DNA of 64,000 bases from NCBI GenBank assembly GCA_027924645.1, contig BSBN01000187.1:17440001-17504000 (forward strand). The letters are read 5' to 3'. Shown here in pieces: positions 1 to 11,305 of the stretch. The position numbers were made by a program, and so were the translations under genes. Source of the stretch: Cunninghamia lanceolata (Eukaryota; Streptophyta; Pinopsida; Cupressales; Cupressaceae). The notes beneath the pieces were generated by a model. It was not told the DNA's origin and searched no databases. It saw nothing but the letters and a program-made list of their open reading frames with translations. Position 1 is the stretch's first letter. Each line of letters opens with the position of its first letter.

Positions 1-316
1 CGAGTGAGATCCCTTTTGTGGGAACAAGGAGACTATTTTCAGCTTCACCTTATATAGTTCAGTTTTCATCTCTTGGGTTTCAACTTAGTGAACAAGCTTA
101 GGAATAAAGTGGGCCTCTGCTAATCCATCTTACACCAGTAGTGCTGGATAAAACAAGAGCAATGCCTGTACTTATTGGTATGTAGAGTTATCACAAGCTG
201 ATTTATATCCTTAACAAAAAACAGACTTATTTTATGCTTAGTTTAAAATTGGGTTGTGTCTTCCTTAAATGTAATGAAGTCACTACTCAACTTCTAATTT
301 TGTATGCTTCAGACAG

Positions 317-887
317 ATGACGCTGTTAAAAGTGCCCTCGCTCTTCATGGAATGAAAATAATGTAAGAATTCAACTGCAAGTTGTGTACAATTATCGATG
401 GTTAAATCTAGTTTGAAAGTTTTCCATTTACCACATTAAATGCCATACTAATTTTGTTTTGTTATTGCTTATATTCAGGGAGAACAGACATGTCAAAATT
501 GAGCCATGTAATATGAATCGAAGGAAAATTGGAAAATTACTCAAGGATCCATGTCCCAAATTTGAGGGACCCTTAACTGCATTCATTGGCAACATTCCCT
601 GGGATGTTAAAGACCATGATATCACGGAATTTTTTGAGGGCTCCAAGATAAAATCTGTGAAATTAGCTTTGCAAAACAAAACTGGGAAATGCCGGGGCTT
701 TGGTCATGTACTCTTTGTTGATGAAGAATCACTAGAAAATGCCTTGAAAAAGGATCAGATGGAGTTACTAGGTAGACCAATTAAGATTTGGTATTCAGTC
801 CTGAAGCCTAAGAGGAAGAAGTTTAGGGTGCCAAGTGCAAAAAAAGTTGAAGTTAAGGGTGTTCAAGAGATGGTGAATGATATATAG
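317..887 (+). CDS. 3' exons of an RRM RNA-binding protein gene (5' part outside the window)
   Basis: The last exon is probably 479-887, after a TTATATTCAG acceptor. A short upstream exon ends at 362 before GTAAGA and starts at 317 (acceptor ACAG) or 313. An earlier exon ending at 177 before GTATGT would join in phase. The product carries an RNA-recognition motif: RNP2-like AFIGNI, then RNP1-like RGFGHVLF about 40 residues later, and a basic tail (KPKRKKFR) ending in a TAG/TAA-free run to the stop at 887. RRM proteins bind single-stranded RNA. The order, partial RRM then full RRM then Lys/Arg tail, resembles nucleolar RBM34/Nop12 or nucleolin-like proteins, which act in ribosome biogenesis. 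The assignment below RRM level is inference. The upstream exons are short and I could not confirm the first RRM, so a decaying gene copy is possible. It is the only host-type gene seen. Confidence 0.6.
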
Positions 888-1561
888 AGAGAAGTGTGAT
901 TTATCTATTCATTTGTTTCCAGATGGATGGCGTCTCTAGCCTCTGTTTTGTGAGGATTAACAATGATTTGGTAAACAAGCAAATTGTGTCCAATCCTCAA
1001 GAATTTAGGAAAGATACTAAGTTGCTAGCATCATCCAAGCCTTGAGCATTAGCAGGAATTGAGGACATACTTAGGGGATCACAAGTGTGCGCCTAAGTTT
1101 GCCGGTGTTAAAGGGTGTAAGGATTTATAACTAGTTACATTACATGACAAACATGCTCTATGGAGAGTAATTTTTGTATTCTTTTGAAGTTACATTCAAA
1201 AGATTATTGTTTGATAATCCATGGTTACAGATATCAAGAATTCACATGCATCTAGTATGATAATTAGTCTGGCATTATAGTCCAATAAAAATTGAGTTAT
1301 TAAATCTCTATTAATTACTTAAATTTTATGAATTGTATCTTGAAGTAGTTTTTGATTATAGTTAAGCTTCAAGCTTCAATTATCTTCAATACAAAGTCTT
1401 TTTTCTCAAGGCAATGAATAGTTTTTGAATTTCTTTTCATGCAGACCTGTGGTCTGTTAATATCGGATTTTGTAAATTCTGGGTGTTTGCATGAAAATCA
1501 ATTTAGTTAGTGATGAGAAAGGACCTATGCAAAATGTACATGCTTTCTGTTGGCATCTTTC

Positions 1562-1730
1562 TTATATTTGGTAATTTGAATCATGAATTAAATTCTCAAT
1601 GGTTTATTTCCTTTCTCCATTTTTCTGCACTTTTCTCAATGTTGTTATATTTGGTAATTTGAATCATGAATTAAATTCTCGATGTTGTTTTATTTCCTTT
1701 CTCCAGTTTTCTGTACTTTCTCGATCCCTT
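1562..1730. repeat. Tandem duplication, period 83 bp, two copies
   Basis: The block starting TTATATTTGGTAATTTGAAT at 1562 is repeated from 1645 with few changes, including a following ATTTCCTTTCTCC tract. Two head-to-tail copies; a simple local duplication. Confidence 0.85.
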
Positions 1731-1841
1731 CTTGTCACACTTGTCAATGAGGAACTGAATTCGTCCTTTCAAATGTTACTTACCTTTTAGCCCTTGAAAG
1801 TAGATTGTATCATATAGAACTCTGGAGCTTGAACTCTTTCA

Positions 1842-1868
1842 ATGCTCATTGCTCATTGCTCATTGCTC
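1842..1868. repeat. TGCTCAT microsatellite
   Basis: Four consecutive copies of a 7-bp unit (GCTCATT) are visible. Confidence 0.85.
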
Positions 1869-4819
1869 AGACATCAACTATTGAAGAAACTTCTTTGAAC
1901 CCTTTGATATTGTAATTTTTAGCTGTTTTTTTCGTTCTGTGTGATATTCTTAGGGGTGGAAACGAATAAGAAGATACAAGAAAAAATTGACAAATTTGAT
2001 TTGGATCTTGAAAAACAGTAATTTGACGCATGGTTGGATGGTGAATGTGTTCTAACATCAATGCTTAGAACACGGCTTGAAGCAATTTGATGGGTGTTGG
2101 GTGTTGTCTGTGAGTTGTAGTTTTATAGCATATTGAATTGACACAGTTTCTTGAACCAACACCAATGGAACTGCAGAGATCAGAAATACCCTGCAAAATG
2201 TGGTCGTACCTTTGAAACAAGTGTTGATATAGAGGATTTTGATTTTAAAATGTCGAGCACTTATTCAGTCCCAATTTTTAAAGAATTCCATGAATCAACT
2301 ATTCAGAAATTTTGATTACAATGAGCATAAATAAGTGAATGAAGCAAGTGGAGCATATCTAAGACAATGATTTTCAGTCATCTAAGAAAATGTTTTTGTT
2401 GATGTTGAAATTTGATATAAACTCTACAATCATCATAATCCTTCCATTACTCAATTTCTTACACAAGTTGACAATAGAGCTTTGGCATGCAAACAAGAGA
2501 CAATTCATTACACCTCATTAACTACATCCATAAACACGGAATGTTGTATAATACCATCTTCTATTTATTATAATGAGGAGATAGGAATGGGAAAAGATTC
2601 TCCTAATTAAACTCAGAAGAACACAACCAAGAGAACGTACACGAAGAAATGAGAGAACATGCATGTAAAACGATGGATATAAAAAGGTGACTAGGATGAG
2701 AACTGAAACCTATTTTAGTTTAAGATCGAGAAAATCAGTAGAATTATTCACAATTATATTATTAACGAAAGAAATTAACTTGGGGAATGAAGAAAGCGTA
2801 AGTCTAATGTGCACATGTTCTATAAACAATCAATATACCAAGATCCCCTCATAAGATTTATTTGGAGAATTAGAGGATAGAGATGCTAGACTACCTTGCT
2901 TGATGGACAATTTTTTTCACCCTTGGCATTGATCAAAATCGAACATATTTGGTCATTGTAGTGATTAAGTAAAGATATCTACTACTTGATCATTTCAATG
3001 ACGGTGGTGGTCAAATGAACCTAGATGAGTTGTCAAATAAAATCGTAAGATTTGCTTATGCAAAATCTACCTGGGAACAAATGTCTTAGAACTAATTATC
3101 AATAAACAAGATAATGGATAATTCCATTCATTAAATGTGTTTCTTGATATAAACTAGGAGAACCTAGGGTGTGCTTACTTGCAAGCAAACATGTTCACAA
3201 TTGGAAGTTGGCATGTGCATGCTCACACTAAGTTTAATTTTATTTACTTAAGTTAAACTTACAATGGTTAAGCTTACCTAATTCAGCTTAACACTATCTT
3301 ACACTAACAAAAATATAGGAGGATCTTAATGTGTTTGGTGTGGTGATACTCTATGTGTTACTAGCTATGTAGACGACAATACTTGTCATGCTAAAGAGTA
3401 GTGGATTACTCTCATTGAAAGTCAAACTTGGTCAATGGCAAATGTTTCCTTAAGCCATCTTAGTCAGAAAGAACCACTTTGTACTTTTCCCCTATAAAAA
3501 ATAATGTAATAGTTGTTTGCTTCTTGTATGACCAACTAACAAATTGAAATGAAGATGGTAGACATGATGAGAAATGGACTTTGTGATCAACAACATTGCT
3601 TGCAAAATTGAGTTAGTGGATTCCACAAGAAACCCCTTAGAGTGTACTTTGTCAAAAATTACAATACTAGAGTATATTGAAGTATGAATTTTGTTGCATT
3701 TTAATAGATTTCGTGTGAATCCAACACAAAGTGAGAAACTAGGTGAACAACGAATGAAAGATTGGAGCAACTATGAGTTAGAAATAGAATGTTACTAACC
3801 AATTGTTAATTCGAAGTGCTATATTGTCAGTGTAGGAAAAGGAAGCAGGTTTGGCTTATAGTCAAGCATATCGAATAGGTCCAAAATATACTTTGGTTGT
3901 GAAATAATTGTTAGGACTAGGTGTTGTACACCTTGTAAATCCTACAAACAATGTATTTGTTTGTTAATTGTAATGTGTTGAATATTTGAACCCTTATGGA
4001 ATGGGGCAACACACTTGGGAGGAATCTCAAGATTCCTTCGATAACACACTACAACACTTGACAATTGTATTATGACATGTGTAAGAGTATTTATGTCATA
4101 TGTGATCTGTAAGCATCTATGACATCTTAAGTTATATATGATTTTATGATGTGTGTTGGAGCATGCAAGAGGGGGCTTACATAATGGACTTGGAAGATAA
4201 TCTTTGGTCGGTGATTATGGCATGCATAAGAGCATCTTGTAAGAGGTTTGAATAGACCAAATTGGAGCACACAAGTTTGATGGGTGGACTCCTTGACTCG
4301 AGAGTTACATCTTGTTTCCATGAGGTGCATTCATGAGTGGGAGCACCAAAATTTGGGAGTCTAATTTAGGTGCCCAAATTGGATCTCTTTTTGACTCATG
4401 GTATTGAAAATCATTGGTGGTTTCCTAGATTGGCTTGGCCTATATATTGGACGCTTGAGATGGAGTTTGGATGGTGATTTGATTGTAGGGTTATGCTATT
4501 GGTTGGCTCTAGAAGATAGATTTGAAGATCTCCTATTGAGAGCATTGTTGTGCTATTGTATTGTAATCTTATGTTTACATAATATAATTAGGGTGCTTTG
4601 GAGGTGGGTTTTTCTCATAAGGGTTTTCCCAAGGTATATTTTGTGTTTGGTTCATTCTATTGAAATTAGTGTAGATTAACTCACTTGCATTGCTTCTCTA
4701 ATGGGATTAGTGTTGGATATAATCTAATTTCTTTTCAATAATTATCTGAATCCCAAGTGTGCTCCTTGAATACCAAGAAAATAACAAATAAAGCTAAATC
4801 CAACATCTCAAATTGCTCC

Positions 4820-6700
4820 ATTAGGCTTAAGCTAATTGTTGAATCAAAGTGATGAAACTCCATATGTTGATGAAGTCATTGACATAAAGGAGAAGTATCA
4901 AGAGTTCCTCACTCCACCTCTTTAAGTACATTATTCAATCTTAGTGGCACCTAGAAAATCTAGGATAAGCAAGAAATATACATCTTCTCATACCAAGTCG
5001 AGGCACTTATTTGAGTCTACAAAGAGATTTTTGAAGCTTGGGGATAGTGAAAGGTCCTTAGTATATTGCTATAGCTATTCCATGGTAAGTTTTCACTTGA
5101 AGATATTCAAGTAGAAAGATATTCTTCATGTCCATTTGGTGCCCTATCCAACTATATGACGCAACTGAGGAAATGATGACAATTAGAGGTCATCTTTGCC
5201 ACAAGAGCAAAACTATCAATATTTAATCTTCTCAACTTGGAAGAATACTTTGCAACCAAGTGTGCCTTATATTTATCAAGTGGGCAATTTGTTGCATAGT
5301 AACTTTGATAAACCCATGTGCATTAAACCAACATTCTTCCTTTTAAAAGAGGCACAAAGTCCCGACTTCTATTCTTCATCAAGAACTGTATTCTTCTCCC
5401 TTACTTCATCTTGCTCAAGTTTCCCAACTTCATCTTAGAAACTCTATGGATCTTTTGAAATTGAGTGTATAACAATACCCACTCCAAATGTTTGAGATTT
5501 AGCGCAACTATTATTTGTGGGATCATTTGCAAAACTTCTTGCTTCATATTGTGTAGTTCTAAATGATAGTGGAAGATTTTAGTGCAACAAGAAGAGGTGT
5601 AGGTGCAACTTTGGGAACTTCTCATCTTCATCATTTAACAAGTCATCATTAACAAAGGAAGAAGTAGATGGAATGAGGTAAGTAGATGGAGGAGGAGAAG
5701 AAGTGGAAGATGCTAGGTCATGTTTTTGAACTCAAACATCTTACTCAAAAACATTTCTAGTACTTGAGTAAAAATTACAATAACCTTTGGTATCTTCAAT
5801 ATAGCTAATGATGATCATAGGTTGCCTATTCTCCTCAATAGATTTGTTCTTTTCATCAATAACAAATGGCCATGCTTCATTGCCAAAAACCTAGAAATTT
5901 GAAACACGTAGTTTCTCTTTACTACAAGCTCCTTTATGGTGATGTTGCACACTGCTTGGTGAGAATAATGATTTTGATTGTAGTTTTGATAATTGATGGC
6001 CTTAGCAAAAAACATAAAGACCATGTTCTTGTCTTGGATCGCATAGTTGGTTGTTTCTCTTCACGTGTGATTTTTCCTTTCCATGATGTTGTTCTACTGA
6101 GTTTATGAGATTGTGTACTACATCCAAATACCACACATAATGCAAAATTCTTTCAATGCATCATTCATGTATTCACCCATGTTATTTGTGCATAACTACC
6201 TGATCAAAATTCCCAATACTTCTTAATAAAGACTTTGATATATTTAAATTGTCTATAGACTTCACTATTATATTACAAAAGGTACAATCATGTGGGCTTT
6301 GACAAGTCTACGGAGGTGAGCATATATTTGGCTCTAAATGATGCTTTTAGGAAAGAAATTAGATCATTGTACATTAGTTGATAAGGAACCTTGAATCTCC
6401 AAGACTTTCCCTTGTCAAGCTTTTCTCTATGATGTTTTCTAATAACACAACCAGGACAACCACCCTTTTTGCAAGGACCTTTAGAATGCCTACGACCATA
6501 TTCTATGAGCTCACTTGTTGCATCTATCAATTGTTGAGATGTCAAAATCATCCATGCCACGAATTTCTTATTCACATGCACAATAAGAATATATGGTGAA
6601 GTTGATCCCAAAAGAACTAAACTTGTAGAATCAAGTTGAATCACTGACTCTTCTAGAAATGTTGCTACAACTTTAGATTCTTGCAATTCTTTGACTATAA
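4820..6700 (-). pseudogene. Decayed Ty1/copia retrotransposon fragment (integrase to start of RT)
   Basis: Read on the minus strand, 6520-6310 encodes a GAG-pre-integrase/integrase start: CPGCVIRKHHREKLDKGKSW, then a VPYQLMYNDLISF stretch matching the copia 'plqlvhsDl' region and a VDLS remnant of the catalytic core. Further down (about 5890-5750) another frame reads RQPMIIISYIEDTKGYCNFY, which matches the post-integrase linker (usual form 'FVGYSxxSKGYRxY'). Frames change repeatedly and stops are frequent, so nothing full length survives. Gag and protease are missing on the upstream side, where a solo LTR abuts at about 6701. The lower boundary near 4820 is a guess from where coding similarity fades. 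Confidence 0.65.
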
Positions 6701-8229
6701 TGGTTGAATGCACAAGACAACTAAGAGTGGGGGGGGGTGAATCAGTTGTAACTTATAATTCCAAAACCCCATACACATTTAGATCTACATAAATTCAATT
6801 AACCCTTAAACTATTATGATGATTAAGAAAAGAACAAAAACTAAACTAAATCAACAACACACACAAGAGAACACCAGATTTACGTGGAAAACCTAATAAG
6901 GGAAAAACCACAGTGAGGATTAGCTCACAATATAAAGTAATATCAACACCGAATACAATAGGGCTCACTGCCCAGAAGAAAGGCTTACTGCCAAAATAAA
7001 GGCTCACTGCCAGAACATAAAAGAAGATAGAGAAGAATGTTACAATGAGAAGACCATCTCAATGCAACAGAGAAGTCCACCACAACATCACCAACACCTT
7101 CGCAGTCATACTGAAGAATTATAGACACCTTTTGCTCATTGCATCTAGTAATCTAACACATGGAGCTTGTACTACATTTCCCACACTACCACACTGTCAT
7201 TCACATCTCATACATCACACACACACACACACACCTCAACAACTCAGCACTTTTTTATACTATCTTCAACTTTGAAAGCATTCTCCAAGGTCGACAAAGA
7301 ACTTTAACCATATAAATTCAAATAGGTTTGCACCAAAAAATTCCCATGGTGGAAAGGAATGAAGGTGGACCACAACACACCTTAGCTTGGACCTAAATTC
7401 ATTCATACACGCCATGCTACGCTTCCACAATCTTCGAAGCAAATATGGAATTAGTGTAAACACCCAAGGTCGATCGAACCTGTGTTAACACCATAAACAT
7501 TTAAATACATGCTTCCTCAAATCCAAAGATGACTCGCAGACAAGACACCATGCTTGAGCTCAATCTAGATTATTCCACAAACATCTTGAAATCGAACATA
7601 TTCCTTCGCAACAACTTTTACTTGTCGAACAAACTTATCTCATTTACCTAGTATATTCAAACATCTCTATCATGCACTGTAACTCAAGAAATTAGCTTCA
7701 GAGCACCAAACCATGAGCAACTTTAATTGAAGATAGATATGAACCTTACAAACACACTTCTAAAACCACAAGACCAGGAACCACTTTGTGGAGAAATGCG
7801 GGGCAAAAACATTTCTCCTAGACACCTCTGTAATACACAGTTCACACATTGGTGAGCACACCTTCCTCTGCACATCAATCCAATACACCAAATTATGAAT
7901 GTAGCACCTCTGAACACCTCTGAACAACATATCCAAACCGCACGAGTAGATATTCTATATAGAAGTAATGCAGAGCAAAACCAGAACACCACTATGTATG
8001 CCAAAACATCTTTACAACACATTGTTTCTTATTTTTAATCAAATTTTCTCAAAAGCACTTGGAAACCAAGCACCAAAAGCATATCATCAACATTTACAAC
8101 ACTTCATCATCATCAAAGATAACATCAACTCAATACCAACAGCTCACAATCTTGCTCATACAGTTGACACTAATGACAACACAAACTTGTTGACATTAAT
8201 GACAACATTAACTGCACATACTTGCAACA
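6701..8229 (-). mobile_element. Diverged solo LTR, distantly like the LTRs of elements A and B
   Basis: The left part shares the order of motifs in the B LTR: a G-run followed by TGAATCAGTT (6729-6750), a 'gtggaaaacctaataagggaaaaaccac' type segment (6880-6912) and 'agggctcactgcc' (6960-6972). The right end TTAATGACAACA..CTTGCAACA matches the other LTR terminus (CTTGCCAACA). Proposed ends are TGGTTG..CAACA. The flanking sequence gives only a weak ATAA match, so boundaries are approximate. No internal region lies on either side, hence solo LTR. It sits at the break of the copia fragment. Confidence 0.5.
7216..7234. repeat. (CA)n microsatellite
   Basis: About nine uninterrupted CA units. Confidence 0.9.
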
Positions 8230-8341
8230 ATAACATGATCCCGTTATGTTATTCTGGTATGCATTTCACCATTTCACCATAGGGTCTCCCCTCTTGGAGG
8301 TAAGAAACTTTAATTTTTGATGCGGTAGAGGGTGACCTCGC
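8230..8341 (-). repeat. Left flank of element A: SINE-like pieces
   Basis: On the minus strand, GGGGAGACCCTATGGTGAAA at 8290-8271 matches the head of the SINE seen on the other side of element A (17412-17393). The sequence between 8341 and 8291 should be the body/tail of the interrupted SINE. A second SINE head next to the first suggests a tandem or dimeric arrangement. Tentative. Confidence 0.4.
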
Positions 8342-9429
8342 TGTTGGCAAGAGACACTGTGTGGCTTCATGAATGTTGTCATTGATGGCAACAAAGTCCA
8401 TCCCACACATCCGCAGGACATGACATGTTTATACCAGAAGTCAGATTGAAGAATATCTTGGTTCGGTGAGCAAGAACAGAGCATGCAACAAGGTTCGACA
8501 ATCAGGTCCAGATCTCTCAAAGGAAGTATCTCAGCAAAGTGCGGACTTGGGGAAGTCAAGAGAAGTACCATGACTGATACATTCTAGAGATTGAGCCTCT
8601 GGTGATGAAAGAGTGAAAAAATATGAGTACCTAAGTGTTGGGTTTCTGATTGGCAGAATTGACTGAGGAAGAACTGACCGGCAGAGCATCAGACCTTAAT
8701 CCGGATGAGAAGTTGATGATGATCAAGTTCCTTAAGGGATCATTCATGGTTGGCTGACATGATTGATGACTTTTATAAGTATCTCTTTGACATGCATCAC
8801 TTAGTATGCAAGGATTCAGCTGACAGATCAAAGTTTGGAAAAATATTGCGTATTCCGGATGTTGACTAGAAAGATGTTGAAATCTCTGGTATGGATATAT
8901 ATATCAAATGGATTTAGATGTGAATGTGTGTGTGGTGTATTGCAAAGTGCGAAGAAAAGCAAACAGTAGTGTGCAAGCAGCTATACAGGTCCAAAATTTG
9001 ACAGAATAGCAGCACTAGAACAGAGGAAGAATGAAGTTCAGCAGATCAGTATATTGAGCCTAACCGGAACTAAACCTCAGCATATGTGGATGCTTCTCAT
9101 CAGTTCAAGTACCTGGTTTCTTTCTATAAACTATTGTAGGTAGTGAGCCTCTTGTGAGCAGTGTGCTCGGACAGTGAGCCCTAATTGGCAAGTGCCATTT
9201 TATATTACCTTATTCTTTTAACAGAGAATACAATCTTGGGTTAGTCACCCCATGGTTTTTCCCTTAACAGGGTTTTCCACGTCAAAGTCATTGTGTTATG
9301 TGTATTGATTTTATTTCTTCTTTCATGGTTATGCATGCTTATATGATTTGATGCTGCACTAGTTGTTAAAGAAGGACAAAAAGTTAAAATAATTAAGATA
9401 ACTGATTCACCCCCCCTCAGTTATCAACA
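8342..9429 (+). repeat. 5' LTR of element A
   Basis: Begins TGTTGG and ends CAACA, with 5-bp inverted ends. A TATA-like GGATATATATATC lies at 8893-8906 and probably drives transcription. A C-run just before the 3' end (CACCCCCCCTCAG) matches the G-run seen in B on the opposite strand. Confidence 0.9.
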
Positions 9430-9431
9430 AT

Positions 9432-9444
9432 TGGTATCAGAGCC
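9432..9444 (+). other. Primer-binding site of element A
   Basis: TGGTATCAGAGCC two bases after the LTR; this is the standard plant site complementary to the 3' end of initiator methionine tRNA. Confidence 0.9.
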
Positions 9445-9494
9445 AAGTTCCTCCAAATAGAGCCTAACAGCTTGAGGAAGATATTGGAATCTCA

Positions 9495-10673
9495 ATGGAT
9501 ATGTATGGTATGAGGGAATAACTTCAGTCTGCCCTAGATGATCTAGAGCAATCTCACTCAAAAGTCAATAACTTGAAGGAAAGACTCAAACAAGCTGATG
9601 ATTTCATAAATGAACTAAAAGAGAAACTAAGTATCTCTATGAAAAAGAGAAAGGAACTACTTCAACAATTATCAAGTCAAAGTGAAGCCAATAATATTGA
9701 TGAAGATCTGAATGAGAAGAACAAGTTATGTGAGAAGCTATCAGAAGAGGTCATTATGGTAAGACATGAAATGGAATCAGGGGTTATGAAATTCACCCAA
9801 GAAATTGAAGAGAAAAGAAAAATTGAAGATAATCTAAAATAATCTCTCAAGGAGAAGTCAGAAGACTACTACAAAATGGATAGAATAATCAGGCATCTGG
9901 AATCTGATCTTGAAGAAGCAGGAGATAATGAAGAACAACTTGAGAATCAGATTAACACTCTTAAAAGAGATCTTCAAACAACAAATGAATACAAAGAGAA
10001 ATTCAAGATAAGCTCTGCTCATCTTGAAGTTCTTGAAAGCCAAAAGAGGGTAGATGACAAGCAAGGCTTGGGATATGAGAAAGGTGAAAGCTCCGGATCC
10101 AGTCAGAAGAACTCTGGATCAGGAAATCCAAGAAATAGGCCTAGAAGACCTCCGGTAAGGCAACCAAATGCTCAAAGATATCCATCCTTCAATAGATACT
10201 GCCACAATTGCAATAACTTTGGTCATAAAGCTAATCAGTGCAGAAGAAGAATGAATCAGACTAATTCATCCTTCTCTGGACAGTGTTTTAATTGCAAAAG
10301 GTATGGTCACAAATCTCATGAGTGTAGAAATATGCAAATGAACAATTCATTCAATGGTAGATGCTTTGCATGCAATAGAATGGGACATATGGCTAATCAA
10401 TGTAGATCAAGAGGATACTAGTCAAATATGCAAAGAAATGTTGTTTGCTACAATTGCAATAGATCTGGTCATATTGCCAAATTTTGCAGAAGTAAGAATC
10501 AGGACAAAAAGGGTCCGGTGCATCATAATCAAAACCAAGACAACGGAAAAGGAAAAGTGAATGTGGATGATATTCAAAGGGAGATGAACAAGATTTGAGT
10601 GAAGAGAAGTACATAAAATGTTGGGGATGGATCCGCACCAGAATTTGGTGCTGATATTCCTTCCAGAAACTAA
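9495..10673 (+). pseudogene. Broken gag-like ORF of element A
   Basis: Colinear with the intact 392-aa Gag of element B. The start ATGGATATGTATGG is followed by a premature TAA at codon 9, another TAA near 9840 and a TAG at 10420, each at a glutamine codon in B (CAA/CAG to TAA/TAG). The frame is otherwise mostly kept: a long Lys/Glu-rich coiled coil, then three clear CCHC knuckles (CHNCNNFGHKANQC, CFNCKRYGHKSHEC, CFACNRMGHMANQC) and a fourth starting CYNCNRSGH. Ends GADIPSRN before TAA at 10671. The nonsense changes are all C to T, as expected from deamination of methylated DNA. Confidence 0.88.
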
Positions 10674-11305
10674 ATAGATGAGCTCTGGCTCAAGGGGAGT
10701 CACAAAAGAAAACAATTTCCCCCAGCCAGTCAATTGGTGTCTGAAATTGGCACATGGAAAGTTGCGGATTGAAAGGGCTCTCAAAGAAACATCTAAATAA
10801 CCCTTGGTAAAGATATGAAAGATCCGCAAGGAGTTTGAAAAGGTTAAGCATCTAAGATTAATCCAGTTTGATAGTCATCCGGCAAAAGCAGGACTTTCAC
10901 AGTTAGATCCGGTATAATTCAAATATTTGGATCTGCGGTTAGATGGAATGATTGGAGAAATGGAGATACATTGTAAGTTATCATTCTAGGTGCATCTTAG
11001 TGATTCAGAAAGATCTCTCTCAGAACAAGGAAAACAAGGCAACCGGAATAACTTAAGTTGTGCATTTATTGCAAAATGGAATCAGGGTTTGTGCAGAAAT
11101 AAAAAGGGTTCTTTTGTTCATCATTTGCACATTTGCATTCGATAAGAAGAGAGAAGGAGCTCTGCAACAAAATTGTCTCAATCCTCTCAAAGAACAATGG
11201 TAGAAATCGATTCATCCAGCAATTCGATTCGGCTCATATCGTGAACTCTAGAAGCGTAAAAAGGTATTTTCCGCTCTTGAATACCTCTCTCTAAATATTT
11301 GAAAG
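10674..11305 (+). other. Spacer between gag and ORF2 of element A
   Basis: About 630 bases without a long open frame, matching the roughly 650-base spacer in B. No gene seen; it may hold signals for making an ORF2 mRNA. Confidence 0.6.

Larger units (their letters stand above)
888..4810. other. Gene-free stretch downstream of the RRM gene
   Basis: This AT-rich sequence begins with the presumed 3' UTR of the RRM gene. I see no open frame with recognisable family features on either strand; the few 60-90 codon frames have no motif. It contains the short tandem duplication and the 7-bp microsatellite listed separately. Old unrecognisable repeats may be present. Confidence 0.6.

Noticed and set aside
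4398..4679. A 93-codon plus-strand frame rich in Leu/Trp
   Set aside because: Looks membrane-like only because of T/G-rich sequence; no start context, neighbours or motif.
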